The position numbers were made by a program, and so were the translations under genes. From assembly GCA_035798135.1 (NCBI GenBank), contig JAPFBR010000005.1, forward strand, positions 1 to 64,000: a stretch of 64,000 nucleotides of DNA. Direction: 5' to 3'. Origin of the DNA: Sediminicola sp035798135 (GTDB lineage Bacteria > Bacteroidota > Bacteroidia > Flavobacteriales > Flavobacteriaceae). The notes beneath the pieces are model-generated. The model was not told the DNA's origin. It did no database searches and saw only the letters and a list, made by a program, of their open reading frames with translations. Below, one piece after another: positions 18,303 to 28,091 of the stretch; positions within the stretch are counted from its first letter, which is position 1, and the number at the start of each line of letters is the position of its first letter.

Positions 18303-21029
18303 ATGAAAAAGAAAGTTATAAAGATTACGGGATTGGTTTTGGTGATTCTAGTAGGATCCCTTATTGCGGCACCATTTTTTCTAAAGGGAAAAATAACAAA
18401 ATTGATCAAAGAAAAAGTAAATACAAGTATCAACGCAACATTTGATTTTGCAGATGCCGATTTGAACCTTTTTAGCAGTTTTCCCAACGCCACGGTTACC
18501 TTGGAGGATATTTCCTTGATAAACAAGGCACCGTTTGAAGGAGACACCCTCTTTGCTTCCAAAGAGGTGCAATTGAAAATGTCCATCATGGAATTGTTCA
18601 AGGATGCCAATGAGCCCATAGAGCTCACCTATCTTAAGGTGGACGGGGCCCAATTGAACATTAAATACGATATGGCCGAAAACGCCAACTATGATATTGC
18701 ACTGGATAAAGGCGCAGATGCCAAAGAGACGGATTCCAATTTTTTGCTTACCCTACAACAATATGAGATCTTGAACTCCAATGTAGTTTACCATGACTTG
18801 GCCTCCAATATACGTTTGGAGATTTCAGAAATGAACCACAGCGGAACAGGGGATCTCTCCTTGGAGAAATCCGAATTGGATACGCAGACAACGGCCTTGG
18901 TTTCCTTTGAAATGGACAGCACCAATTATTTGAACAAGAACCCTGTGCAGTTAAAAGCCCTGATCGGGGTTGATTTAAAAGAGAATAAGTACACCTTTCT
19001 GAAAAACGAGGCCTTGGTCAATCAATTGGCATTGGTATTCGACGGCTATGTAAAACTGAACGAAGATAATCAAGAGGTGAACATCAATTTTAAGACCCCT
19101 TCTTCGGACTTTAAAAACTTTTTGGCGGTCATTCCGGAAACCTATTCCAAGAACATTGAAAATGTAAAGACCACCGGTAATTTTATAGTTGAAGGAGCTT
19201 TTACGGGGATTGTGGACGATCTTCATATTCCACAGTTCAAGATAGACATCAAGTCGGATAATGCCTCATTCAAGTATCCCGATCTACCGAAATCTGTGAA
19301 CAATGTTCATATTGATACTGAAATCACGAACACTACAGGGATTACGGAAGATACCTACGTTGATATCCGTAAGCTTAGCTTTATGATCGATCAAGATAAG
19401 TTTAATATGGTGGCGAACATTCGTGACCTTATGGGGAATACAAAGGTTAGCGCCCATATAGATGGTAAAATGAACCTTGCCAATATTTCAAAAGCCTACC
19501 CTGTTCCTTCCGATTTAAACTTAAAGGGAATCTTGACGGCGGATATTTCCACAGCCTTTGACATGGCCACGGTGGAGAAAAAGCAATATGAAAATACCAA
19601 GACCAGTGGAAAATTGACCCTTCAGGGGTTTGAATATAAATCAGCTGAAATTCCCAACCCGGTCAAATTGGAAAACACGGCCGTGACCTTTAATCCTAAA
19701 ACGGTAACCTTAAATGAATTAAAAGGAACTACCGGGCGAACAGATTTTGATGTTACGGGAACCATAAATAACCTTTTGGGCTTTATGTTCAATGATGAGA
19801 AGGTAGAAGGGAATTTTAATCTTAAATCCAACACATTTGCCTTGAATGATTTTATGGTGGCCGAGATTGCAGAGGGTACAGATGATAAAACCAAAACACC
19901 TTCGGTAGCGGAGGAAAAAATTAAAATACCTTCCTTCTTGGATTGTACCATTAATGCTACAGCTGCCAATGTGCTCTATGATAACCTTACCCTGAAAAAT
20001 GTTTCGGGAACCTTAAAAATCAAGGACGAAAAAGCTGAGCTTCTAAATATGACCTCTTCCATTTTTGATGGGAAGATGGCATTTAATGGGGAGGTGTCCA
20101 CCAAGAACGACACCCCTACCTTTGCCATGAAATTGGGGATGGAAAGTTTTAAGATCGGAGAAACGTTTAAAGCGCTGGAACTTTTCAAAGTGTTGGCGCC
20201 TATTGCAAATATCTTGCAGGGAACCCTTAATTCGGACATCGTGCTCTCAGGTAACTTGAAGGACGATTTTACGCCCGATTTGGCCAGTTTATCCGGTAAC
20301 ATACTAGCTTCCCTATTCGCGGAAAATATCGATACCGATAAATCCAAACTATTGTCCAGTTTGGATGGGGCTTTTAATTTTATCGATTTTAAAAAATTGG
20401 ATCTAAAGGAGTTGAAAACGGCACTTACTTTTGAAGATGGGATCGTAAAGGTGAAACCTTTTACCATCAAGTATCAGGATATAGCTATCAATGTGGCAGG
20501 TGGCCATACCTTTGATCAAAAGCTGAACTATGCAGCTACCTTGGAGGTGCCCGCCAAATATTTGGGCAAGGAAATCTCCAATCTAATCGCTAAAATAGAC
20601 GATAGGGCCTTGGAAGGATTAACAATTCCTGTCACGGCAAACATTGGCGGACTGTATTCCAATCCAACGGTGAGCACCGACCTTACCAGCGGCGTAAAAA
20701 GCCTTACCTCAAAGCTCGTGGAGATTGAGAAGCAAAAGCTGCTGAATCAAGGCAAGGATAAGGCGAAAAATTTGATTGGTGGCCTATTGGGAGGCGATGC
20801 CAAAACTAAGGACTCCACTTCCCAAAAGACTACCGGTCAAGAGGAGGTGAAAGAAGTTTTGGGAGGATTGCTGGGTAATAAGCCTAAAACCCAAGACACG
20901 GCCGCAGTAAAAACAACTACAGGCACACCCAAGAATGACGCTATAAAAGAGGCTGCCTCAGGTGTTCTTGGCGGCTTCTTGAATAAGAAAAAGAAGGAAA
21001 CCGAAGTGAAAAAGGATACCGTTAATTAA
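18303..21029 (+). CDS. AsmA-family inner-membrane/periplasmic protein
   Basis: A 908-residue protein with one N-terminal membrane anchor (residues 6-27) and a long beta-rich periplasmic part. AsmA features are the opening KITKLIKEKVNTSINATFDF, the repeated LKLE-type strands, and the C-terminal core around LNYAATLEVPAKYLG and IPVTANIGGLYSNP. AsmA-like proteins are repeating beta-groove proteins implicated in lipid transport to the outer membrane. The last 90 residues are low-complexity, with three repeats of a GGLLG/GVLGG motif separated by Lys/Thr-rich linkers, and end ETEVKKDTVN, nearly the same ending as the OmpH protein at 36298. The last 8 bases overlap the convergent DUF2797 gene. Confidence 0.88.
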   Translation: MKKKVIKITGLVLVILVGSLIAAPFFLKGKITKLIKEKVNTSINATFDFADADLNLFSSFPNATVTLEDISLINKAPFEGDTLFASKEVQLKMSIMELFKDANEPIELTYLKVDGAQLNIKYDMAENANYDIALDKGADAKETDSNFLLTLQQYEILNSNVVYHDLASNIRLEISEMNHSGTGDLSLEKSELDTQTTALVSFEMDSTNYLNKNPVQLKALIGVDLKENKYTFLKNEALVNQLALVFDGYVKLNEDNQEVNINFKTPSSDFKNFLAVIPETYSKNIENVKTTGNFIVEGAFTGIVDDLHIPQFKIDIKSDNASFKYPDLPKSVNNVHIDTEITNTTGITEDTYVDIRKLSFMIDQDKFNMVANIRDLMGNTKVSAHIDGKMNLANISKAYPVPSDLNLKGILTADISTAFDMATVEKKQYENTKTSGKLTLQGFEYKSAEIPNPVKLENTAVTFNPKTVTLNELKGTTGRTDFDVTGTINNLLGFMFNDEKVEGNFNLKSNTFALNDFMVAEIAEGTDDKTKTPSVAEEKIKIPSFLDCTINATAANVLYDNLTLKNVSGTLKIKDEKAELLNMTSSIFDGKMAFNGEVSTKNDTPTFAMKLGMESFKIGETFKALELFKVLAPIANILQGTLNSDIVLSGNLKDDFTPDLASLSGNILASLFAENIDTDKSKLLSSLDGAFNFIDFKKLDLKELKTALTFEDGIVKVKPFTIKYQDIAINVAGGHTFDQKLNYAATLEVPAKYLGKEISNLIAKIDDRALEGLTIPVTANIGGLYSNPTVSTDLTSGVKSLTSKLVEIEKQKLLNQGKDKAKNLIGGLLGGDAKTKDSTSQKTTGQEEVKEVLGGLLGNKPKTQDTAAVKTTTGTPKNDAIKEAASGVLGGFLNKKKKETEVKKDTVN

Positions 21030-21816
21030 TGCCTAGGGCAATATAGTAGCCTTCACTACTCCTAACATTAAACACGGTATTATCCTCAAAAATGAGGTAT
21101 TGCCCTTTAATTCCTTTGAGAATCCCTTTAAAATTAGGGGTCTTTTCAAGGTTAAGGCTTTTTACTTTTTCTGGGTACCGCAATACGGGGAATTCCATAT
21201 GGCTTTCCTTATTGTTTTCAATGAAATATGGGGCAGCTTCCTCAGGGATGTACTGCCTCAATTTATTTCTATAGACCACTAAGTCTTCATCATCCACATT
21301 ATTGGTAAGCATTTTGCGCCAATTGGTTTTGTCTCCAATATGATCTTTAAGGGCAACCTCGGTAATCCCTGCCAAATAACGATTGGGGACTTCTACAATC
21401 TCTATGGCCTCGTGGGCCCCTTGGTCTATCCATCTAGTGGGAACTTGGGATTTTCGGGTCACTCCCACTTTAATATTACTGGAATTGGCAAGATATACGA
21501 TATGGGGTTGCAACTGTACTTTCTTTTCATAGTCCAAATCCCGGTCCTCTTGATCCAAATGTGCTGTGCTCAATTCGGGTCTCATGATCCAATCTCCTGC
21601 AGAAGGGATTTCAAAAAAGCAATTTCGACAAAATCCCTGTCTATAAATGGGTTTGTCCAAATTGCAATTCAGGCACTGATATTTAATAAAGGTTATCTCC
21701 AATTCCTTGTCCAGCACTTGGTTGACATTTAAAAAGTCGTTTTCAAAAACAAGGTAATATTGAATGGGATTCCCTATTTCTGTTTGCATTTTTTTTAAGA
21801 CTCCCTCAAACTGCAT
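21022..21816 (-). CDS. DUF2797 family zinc-finger protein
   Basis: A 264-residue protein matching DUF2797. A four-Cys zinc site lies at Cys48, Cys51, Cys63 and Cys66 (QCLNC and GFCRNC). The middle contains HIVYLANSSNIKVGVTRKSQ followed by RWIDQGA, reminiscent of GIY-YIG/T5orf172 nuclease folds. Function is not established. It overlaps the tail of the AsmA gene by 8 bases in convergent orientation. The ATG at 21816 gives an N-terminus typical of the family. Confidence 0.86.
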   Translation of the reverse strand: MQFEGVLKKMQTEIGNPIQYYLVFENDFLNVNQVLDKELEITFIKYQCLNCNLDKPIYRQGFCRNCFFEIPSAGDWIMRPELSTAHLDQEDRDLDYEKKVQLQPHIVYLANSSNIKVGVTRKSQVPTRWIDQGAHEAIEIVEVPNRYLAGITEVALKDHIGDKTNWRKMLTNNVDDEDLVVYRNKLRQYIPEEAAPYFIENNKESHMEFPVLRYPEKVKSLNLEKTPNFKGILKGIKGQYLIFEDNTVFNVRSSEGYYIALGIN

Positions 21817-21929
21817 AAAAGCGTATTTTTTTAATTAGAATTCAATTTGAAATGATAACTTTAAAAGTTATTTTTAAGAAAATTAACCAATAATAAAAGC
21901 CTATCATTTTAGGATAAAGATACCGAAAA

Positions 21930-23444
21930 ATGCCAATACCATTATTTAATTCCATCGCATCTTGGTTGTTGAAAAAGCGTGATCACCAGATAGAGCTTTT
22001 CTTGAAATATCCAGGAGAAGTACAGGAAGAGGTGTTACGTCAATTAGTAACCATTGCCGAAGATACAGAAATTGGAAAAAAATATGGTTTTGAGTCCATT
22101 GCCAATTATAAAACTTTTGCAGAGCGGGTACCTATTGTCTCCTATGAGGAAATAGAGCCCATGATAGAACGAACCAGAAAAGGCGAGCAAAATATATTTT
22201 GGCCCACCTCCATCAAGTGGTTTGCCAAAAGTAGCGGAACCACCAACGCTAAAAGTAAATTTATCCCTGTGAGCACAGAGGCATTGGAAGATTGCCATTA
22301 CAAGTCGGGCAAGGATTTGTTGTGCCTCTATCTAAACAATAACGAGAATTCCCAATTGTTTACGGGCAAGAGCCTTCGTCTTGGGGGCAGTAAGGAGCTG
22401 TATCAGGATAATGGCACCTTCTTTGGCGACCTTTCTGCCATCCTGATAGACAATATGCCATTTTGGGCAGAATTGAGCAGTACCCCAAGCAATAAAGTTT
22501 CCTTAATGAGCGAGTGGGAGTCCAAAATGCATGCAATTATTAAAGAGAGTGTGCAGGAAAATGTGACCAGTTTGGCCGGAGTTCCCTCATGGATGTTGGT
22601 ACTTTTAAACAATGTGTTGGAGGAAACCGGGAAAGATCATCTTTTTCAAGTGTGGGAAAATTTGGAAGTCTATTTTCACGGAGGTGTTAATTTTGGCCCG
22701 TATATGGACCAGTATAAAATGCTGCTACCGAGGAAAAATTTTAATTATTACGAGATTTATAATGCCTCGGAAGGCTTTTTTGCCATACAGGATAGGAACC
22801 ATGCCGATGACCTTTTATTGATGTTGGACTATGGAATATTCTATGAGTTTATTCCCATGGATAATTATGGCACTTTGGATCAAAGGGTGGTCCCTTTGTG
22901 GGAAGTGAGGGTCAAAGTAAATTACGCCATCCTTATCACGACCAATGCCGGTTTATGGCGTTATAAGATAGGGGATACGGTTCGCTTTACCTCTACAGAT
23001 CCTTATCGCATTAAAGTGACGGGCAGGACCAAACATCATATCAATGTTTTTGGGGAGGAATTGATCATAGAGAATGCCGAGGAGGCCCTTAAGAGCATAT
23101 GTAAAAAAACAGGGGCAGAAATCAAGGATTATACGGCAGCACCTATATTTATGTGCGATAAGGAAAAAGGAGGCCATGAGTGGATCATAGAATTCAGAAC
23201 CCCTCCCGAAGAGATCGAATACTTCACGGAAATATTGGACAATGCCCTTAAGTCTTTGAATTCAGATTACGAGGCAAAGCGGTACCACAGCATGACGTTG
23301 AATTTGCCCAAAGTGCATATAGCACGCCATAACCTGTTCTATGATTGGTTGAAATCCAAAGGTAAATTGGGGGGGCAGCATAAGATACCGAGATTGTCCA
23401 ATGAGCGGACTTATGTCGAAGAATTGCTGCAAATGAACAAGTAA
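21930..23444 (+). CDS. GH3-family acyl-adenylating enzyme (auxin-conjugase-like)
   Basis: A 504-residue member of the GH3 branch of the ANL adenylating superfamily. The nucleotide loop is KWFAKSSGTTNAKSKFIPVS, followed by YYEIYNASEGFFAIQD (the acyl/AMP motif) and TTNAGLWRYKIGDTVRFTS, and a C-terminal domain with VTGRTKHHINVFGEEL. Plant GH3 proteins couple carboxylic acids such as auxin or jasmonate to amino acids. Bacterial homologues are common in Bacteroidota, and their substrates are mostly unknown. All catalytic motifs appear intact, so it should adenylate a carboxylic acid; the acid and acceptor cannot be inferred. A small hydrolase-like gene follows 74 bases downstream. Confidence 0.87.
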   Translation: MPIPLFNSIASWLLKKRDHQIELFLKYPGEVQEEVLRQLVTIAEDTEIGKKYGFESIANYKTFAERVPIVSYEEIEPMIERTRKGEQNIFWPTSIKWFAKSSGTTNAKSKFIPVSTEALEDCHYKSGKDLLCLYLNNNENSQLFTGKSLRLGGSKELYQDNGTFFGDLSAILIDNMPFWAELSSTPSNKVSLMSEWESKMHAIIKESVQENVTSLAGVPSWMLVLLNNVLEETGKDHLFQVWENLEVYFHGGVNFGPYMDQYKMLLPRKNFNYYEIYNASEGFFAIQDRNHADDLLLMLDYGIFYEFIPMDNYGTLDQRVVPLWEVRVKVNYAILITTNAGLWRYKIGDTVRFTSTDPYRIKVTGRTKHHINVFGEELIIENAEEALKSICKKTGAEIKDYTAAPIFMCDKEKGGHEWIIEFRTPPEEIEYFTEILDNALKSLNSDYEAKRYHSMTLNLPKVHIARHNLFYDWLKSKGKLGGQHKIPRLSNERTYVEELLQMNK

Positions 23445-23518
23445 ATAGTGTTTTTAGCGGAATTTGACGCAAATTGTCGTTAATAATAGTCCCCTACTAA
23501 CCTTAAAAACTTTTTATT

Positions 23519-24064
23519 ATGGCAGAACGACTTGTAGTATTATCGGATATGTGGGGTGCAAAAAAAGGACTCTGGATCACTTCTTATTTAGGGTATTTGC
23601 AGCAACATTTTAATATTGAATTTTATGATTGCCAGCAATTGGCGAACATTGATTTGGATATTGACACCAATAAAAATGTACATCAAGCCTTTGTAAATGG
23701 AGGTATAGATACCGCAGTGAAACACTTATTGAAGAAAGAGACCGAGGCTAGCCATTATTTGGCGTTCAGTACTGGAGGAACCATTGCGTGGAAAGCAGGA
23801 TTGGCTGGGCTGAAAATGAAATCACTTTACAATGTTTCGGCAACACGGATCAGAAATGAATCGGAAAAGCCAGCGTGCAAAACTACCTTGATTTATGGTG
23901 GAAAAGATGAATTTAGACCTTCAGATGAATGGGCTAAAAACTTAGAATTGGATTTAGAGATCATTCCCAATTTTGGTCATGACCTCTATTCCGATGAAAA
24001 AATCATACAAAAGGTATGTAAGGACCTTTTGAGCAGGGCCATAAAAAAGCAACTTCAGTCTTAA
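23519..24064 (+). CDS. Small alpha/beta-hydrolase-like protein
   Basis: A 181-residue protein with a minimal alpha/beta-hydrolase layout. The nucleophile elbow is AFSTGGT with Ser84 (first Gly replaced by Ala), a possible acid is Asp130 in IYGGKDEFRPSDEW, and a possible base is His154 in NFGHDLY. All three triad positions are present in the right order, but the usual cap is absent. It follows the GH3-like gene on the same strand (74-base gap), so the pair could act on the same amide or ester (inference). The last 4 bases overlap the convergent clpX stop. Confidence 0.78.
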   Translation: MAERLVVLSDMWGAKKGLWITSYLGYLQQHFNIEFYDCQQLANIDLDIDTNKNVHQAFVNGGIDTAVKHLLKKETEASHYLAFSTGGTIAWKAGLAGLKMKSLYNVSATRIRNESEKPACKTTLIYGGKDEFRPSDEWAKNLELDLEIIPNFGHDLYSDEKIIQKVCKDLLSRAIKKQLQS

Positions 24065-25296
24065 GAAGCTGCTTTAAGTTTTTTCAATGTCACGAAGGAT
24101 AGTTTTTCTTCTGCATAGGATCTGGTCACTTTGAACTCACTTTCATCGCTGCTTGGCAATTCAAACATAGCATCGGTGAAAATGGCTTCACATAGCGATC
24201 TCAATCCTCTGGCACCTAATTTATATTCAACAGCTTTTTTTACGATGTAGTTCAGTGCTTCCTCGGTAATCGTAAAGCTAATATTATCCATGGCAAACAA
24301 TTTTTCATATTGTTTGATAATGGCATTTTTGGGTTCGGTAAGGATTGCCCTTAGTGTTTCTTCATCCAGTGGATTCATATGGGTAAGTACCGGTAATCGA
24401 CCAATAATCTCCGGAATCAGACCGAATTCTTTTAAATCCCTAGGGATAATGTACTGAAGGATATTGGTATTGTCCAGATTGTCTTCTGCTTTGGAAGCGC
24501 TGTAACCAACAGCTTGCATATTCAAGCGTTTGGTAATAATACGCTCTATGCCATCAAAGGCTCCCCCTGCAATGAACAGGATGTTTTCTGTATTCACTTC
24601 AATAAATTTCTGATCAGGATGTTTACGCCCTCCTTTTGGTGGGACATTAACAACGGTACCTTCAAGTAGCTTCAACAAGCCTTGTTGTACACCTTCGCCC
24701 GATACATCCCTTGTTATGGAAGGATTATCGCTCTTACGGGCTATTTTATCAATCTCATCGATAAAAACAATTCCCCGCTCGGCTTTCTCCAAATTATAAT
24801 CGGCAGCCTGAAGTAATCTGGTAAGGATGCTTTCTACGTCCTCTCCAACATAACCTGCTTCGGTCAAAACCGTAGCATCTACGATGGCCAAGGGTACATT
24901 CAACATTTTAGCGATGGTTTTGGCCATCAATGTCTTCCCTGTTCCCGTTTGCCCGGCCATGATGATGTTACTCTTTTGTATTTCTATATCATCTTCCTTA
25001 CTCTTGGGCTGTAATAAACGTTTGTAGTGGTTGTACACTGCAACCGACATTACTTTTTTGGTACGATCCTGTCCTATGATAAAGGTGTCCAAAAACTCCT
25101 TGATATCCAAGGGTTTTCTAAGGGTCAGTTCGGAAGATAGATCGTTCTTGTTGGATTGTTTTGATTCTTCGGCAACTATTCCGTGCGCTTGCTCAATACA
25201 TCTGTCACATATGTGTGCATCCAAACCGGCAATCAATAGATTGGTTTCCGGTTTCTTCCTTCCGCAAAAAGAGCATTCTAAATTTTCTTTTGCCAT
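24061..25296 (-). CDS. clpX: ATP-dependent Clp protease ATPase subunit ClpX
   Basis: A 411-residue AAA+ unfoldase from the ATG at 25296; upstream in-frame codons lack conservation. The N-terminal zinc domain has Cys8, Cys11, Cys30 and Cys33 (CSFC and CDRC). Walker A is GQTGTGKT, Walker B is IVFIDEIDKIA, and the pore and IGF-like regions and the C-terminal ELGARGLRSLCEAIF (sensor 2) are visible as expected. ClpX feeds proteins to ClpP, encoded just upstream at 25394-26074. About 100 bases separate the two genes. The stop overlaps the convergent hydrolase gene by 4 bases. Confidence 0.97.
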   Translation of the reverse strand: MAKENLECSFCGRKKPETNLLIAGLDAHICDRCIEQAHGIVAEESKQSNKNDLSSELTLRKPLDIKEFLDTFIIGQDRTKKVMSVAVYNHYKRLLQPKSKEDDIEIQKSNIIMAGQTGTGKTLMAKTIAKMLNVPLAIVDATVLTEAGYVGEDVESILTRLLQAADYNLEKAERGIVFIDEIDKIARKSDNPSITRDVSGEGVQQGLLKLLEGTVVNVPPKGGRKHPDQKFIEVNTENILFIAGGAFDGIERIITKRLNMQAVGYSASKAEDNLDNTNILQYIIPRDLKEFGLIPEIIGRLPVLTHMNPLDEETLRAILTEPKNAIIKQYEKLFAMDNISFTITEEALNYIVKKAVEYKLGARGLRSLCEAIFTDAMFELPSSDESEFKVTRSYAEEKLSFVTLKKLKAAS

Positions 25297-25393
25297 ACTA
25301 ATTGGGGTAACGTAAAACACAATAACGTTTGTATCGTGTTTTTGGTTTAATTATACAGAAGATAATTTCTGCATGTTCATTGATTTGTCGGGA

Positions 25394-26074
25394 TTATTTG
25401 TTGTCCCTTACTAATATTTCATCGATCATTCCGTACTTCAAGGCTTCATCGGCTTTCATCCAATAATCCCTATCACTATCTTCGCTCACCTTGTCAAAGG
25501 TCTGTCCGGAGTGGTTGGAGATAATCTGGTACAATTCATCCTTAAGTTTAAGAATTTCCCTTGCAGTAATTTCAATATCACTGGCCTGTCCCTGTGCGCC
25601 TCCTAAAGGTTGGTGTATCATTACCCGAGAATGGGTTAAACCACTGCGTTTTCCTTTTTCACCGGCACATAACAATACAGCTCCCATAGAAGCGGCTATA
25701 CCTGTACAGATTGTGGCTACATCTGGTTTTATGAATTGCATGGTGTCATAAATTCCTAAACCGGCATATACACTACCACCTGGCGAATTGATATAGATCT
25801 GAATGTCCTTGGACGCATCTGCACTTTCCAAAAACAACAATTGTGCCTGTACAATATTGGCTACCTGGTCATTGATGCCGGTTCCCAAAAAAATGATCCT
25901 ATCCATCATCAACCTGGAAAAAACATCCATTGCAATTGCATTAAGTTGTCTTTCCTCAATAATGTTGGGGGTCATTGCCGACGGGTTCATGCTACTGATG
26001 ATTTTGTCATAGTACATGCTGTTGATCCCTTGGTCTTTTATAGCGTAGTTCTTGAACTCTTTTCCGTAATCCAT
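25394..26074 (-). CDS. clpP: ATP-dependent Clp protease proteolytic subunit ClpP
   Basis: A 226-residue ClpP starting at the ATG at 26074 (MDYGKEF). The catalytic triad is Ser129 in TGIAASMGAV, His154 in VMIHQPLGG and Asp199 in SEDSDRDYW. The N-terminal extension of about 35 residues before ERQLNAIAMDVFSRL is longer than the E. coli propeptide and is typical of Bacteroidota. It assembles as a tetradecamer with ClpX. The order tig-clpP-clpX is the conserved bacterial arrangement, although a hairpin separates tig from clpP here. Confidence 0.97.
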   Translation of the reverse strand: MDYGKEFKNYAIKDQGINSMYYDKIISSMNPSAMTPNIIEERQLNAIAMDVFSRLMMDRIIFLGTGINDQVANIVQAQLLFLESADASKDIQIYINSPGGSVYAGLGIYDTMQFIKPDVATICTGIAASMGAVLLCAGEKGKRSGLTHSRVMIHQPLGGAQGQASDIEITAREILKLKDELYQIISNHSGQTFDKVSEDSDRDYWMKADEALKYGMIDEILVRDNK

Positions 26075-26102
26075 GTGTTTTCTTCGATATTTTTTTTGAA
26101 AC

Positions 26103-26135
26103 AAAAAAAGGTGCCGAAAGATAATTTCCGGCACC
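26103..26135 (-). terminator. Terminator between tig and clpP
   Basis: GGTGCCG and CGGCACC arms around a 12-base loop, followed on the minus strand by TTTTTTTG. It lies about 29 bases past the tig stop and before clpP, so it may attenuate read-through from tig into clpP. Confidence 0.75.
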
Positions 26136-26163
26136 GTAAAGATACTTAAATTATTTTTGAAAG

Positions 26164-27486
26164 CTACCCATAAACTTCTTTCACAAAGTTCTCGTAGGTC
26201 ACTTCTTTTGTTTTCAAATTTGCTTTCTCTTTATAGAGTTTCAACAGTTTCTGACTCATCAATTGTTCGGACAATCTGCGAACCTCGTCCTTGTTGGACA
26301 AAACCCTAGCTGCAATATTGTCCAATTCTTCCTCTTTAGGGTCAAGTTGTCCAAATTGTGCCATTTGTGTTTTTATAAATCCTTTGGAGAAGTCTTTCAA
26401 CTCATCAAATTGTACTTGAATATCGTTTTCTTTAATGATCTTTCCTTCGATCAATTGATAACGCAATCCTTTTTCGGATTTTTCGTATTCCGCTTTTGCC
26501 TCTTCCTCCGTCAACGGCTTTTCGCCAGTGGTTTGGATCCATTTTCTCAAGAATTCTGCTGGAAGATCAAATTTGGTGTTCTCAATGAAATATTCTGTAA
26601 CATCATTCAGCAATTTCTGATCTGCCTGTTGTTCAAACTGCTTTTCAGAATCTTCTTTTATCCTAGCTTCAAGCTCTTTCTTAGAAGTAACTGTATCTTT
26701 TCCAAAGAGTTTATCGAATAATTCTTGGTCCAATTTAGCTGGCTCTCTTTCATTGATTTCCTCTATAGTGAAAGAAACCTCTACGTTTAAATTTTTAGCT
26801 TTATCCGCCTGAACTCCCAAGATATTGGCAAGAAGGTGATCTTCCTTAAAAAGACCTTTAGTCTTTAGGGTAACCATATCACCTGCTTTTTTGCCCAAAA
26901 GACTTTCGATTGCTTTTTTATTCGAGATTTGATCTAGTTCAAGAGTGGATTGCTTGTCTATTCCTTCCTCTTCATTTTTGAAAACTCCAGTGATTTCATC
27001 TTTTTTACCGGCCTCTGTCTTACTAATCAACTTCCCGTATTGTTTTTGAATACGCTCCACTTGCTCTACAATCGTTTTCTTGTCGGCAACGATCTTGTAG
27101 TGGGTTATGGATTTTTTCGATTTTAGGTCGATCTCAAAGCTCGGTGCCAATCCCAATTCGAATTCAAAATCCAAATCCTCGGCATCCCAGTTAAAATTGT
27201 CCTGTTGTTTTGGGAGTGGGTTTCCGAGAACATCCAATTTTTCCTCTGTAAGGTACTTGTTTAGGTTGTCTTGAAGAAGTTTGTTGACTTCATCCACCAA
27301 AACAGCTTTCCCGTATTGTTTTTTTATCAAGCCCATAGGAACCTGGCCTTTTCTAAAACCTGGAATATTTGCTTGTTTTCTGTAGTCTTTTAAGATATTT
27401 TCGACTTTGTCCTTATAGTCGTCCTTTGTAATTGCAACTTTTACAACAGCATTTAACTCGTCAATCTGCTCTTTTGTGATGTTCAT
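26164..27486 (-). CDS. tig: Trigger factor (ribosome-associated chaperone)
   Basis: A 440-residue protein from the ATG at 27486 (MNITKEQ); the frame extends 22 codons upstream but crosses the promoter. The ribosome-binding tail signature appears as IPGFRKGQVPMGLIKKQYG. A PPIase-like middle domain (about 150-240) and a helical C-terminal chaperone region (about 260-430) follow. The middle domain is divergent, as usual in Bacteroidota. Trigger factor meets nascent chains at the ribosome exit tunnel. Confidence 0.93.
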   Translation of the reverse strand: MNITKEQIDELNAVVKVAITKDDYKDKVENILKDYRKQANIPGFRKGQVPMGLIKKQYGKAVLVDEVNKLLQDNLNKYLTEEKLDVLGNPLPKQQDNFNWDAEDLDFEFELGLAPSFEIDLKSKKSITHYKIVADKKTIVEQVERIQKQYGKLISKTEAGKKDEITGVFKNEEEGIDKQSTLELDQISNKKAIESLLGKKAGDMVTLKTKGLFKEDHLLANILGVQADKAKNLNVEVSFTIEEINEREPAKLDQELFDKLFGKDTVTSKKELEARIKEDSEKQFEQQADQKLLNDVTEYFIENTKFDLPAEFLRKWIQTTGEKPLTEEEAKAEYEKSEKGLRYQLIEGKIIKENDIQVQFDELKDFSKGFIKTQMAQFGQLDPKEEELDNIAARVLSNKDEVRRLSEQLMSQKLLKLYKEKANLKTKEVTYENFVKEVYG

Positions 27487-27521
27487 CTCTGTATCGAATT
27501 TTACGTAAATAAAATGGGATG

Positions 27522-27552
27522 CAAAAGTAGTACATTTTAATAAGTTCGCCAA
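27522..27552 (-). promoter_or_regulatory. Bacteroidota-type tig promoter
   Basis: On the minus strand: TTG (27550-27552), 20 bases, then TACTTTTG (27522-27529), a full consensus match, about 36 bases before the tig ATG. Confidence 0.6.
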
Positions 27553-27583
27553 GTTTTTAAATTACTGAATACCAATAAGTAAC

Positions 27584-27934
27584 TCAATTATTTTTATCTT
27601 CTTTTAGGATAGAAAATAATATGGATTGCAAAAAGGACAATAAAAGGCTAAAAAGTAAGGCCCACCATATGTTGGTAACTTCAAATCCAGATATCAGATT
27701 ATCGGCCAAGAGGATAATAATGGCATTGATGATCAATAGAAAGAGCCCTAGGGTCAGAATGGTAATGGGAAGTGTCAATATGACCAAAATAGGTTTTACG
27801 ATAAAGTTCAATAGACTCAAGACAATGGCTACAATAATGGCGGTTGTATAAGTATCCACGCCGATCCCAGGTAAAATTTTGGCCAATATCACAACTGCAA
27901 GAGCTGTCAATAATAATCTCAGTATAAGTTTCAT
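27584..27934 (-). CDS. Small four-helix membrane protein (holin superfamily IV type)
   Basis: A 116-residue integral membrane protein with four hydrophobic helices and a short charged tail (KEDKNN). It fits the 'mycobacterial 4 TMS phage holin' family, with the typical LSLLNFIVKPILVILTLPITI segment. The family name is historical: most members are chromosomal in bacteria with no phage nearby, and their role is unknown. Nothing around it is phage-like. It sits upstream of tig on the same strand, about 100 bases from the tig start. Confidence 0.83.
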   Translation of the reverse strand: MKLILRLLLTALAVVILAKILPGIGVDTYTTAIIVAIVLSLLNFIVKPILVILTLPITILTLGLFLLIINAIIILLADNLISGFEVTNIWWALLFSLLLSFLQSILFSILKEDKNN

Positions 27935-28091
27935 TTCTTAAATTTTAAAGTTGGTCTTGTTGTCTACAATAAATGTAAGCATTAAAATGGAATACCAAGG
28001 AATGCAGACGAGGGGTTTTGATTAAATTTTCTACGCTATACTGTGAAGTTGTCCAGATGGCTAAGCTGGGTACAAAGATGCAAATTGGCCC

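Noticed and set aside
27584..27934. Prophage suggested by a 'phage holin' family hit
   Set aside because: The family is named after phage proteins but is mostly chromosomal. No integrase, capsid, lysin or tail genes are near.
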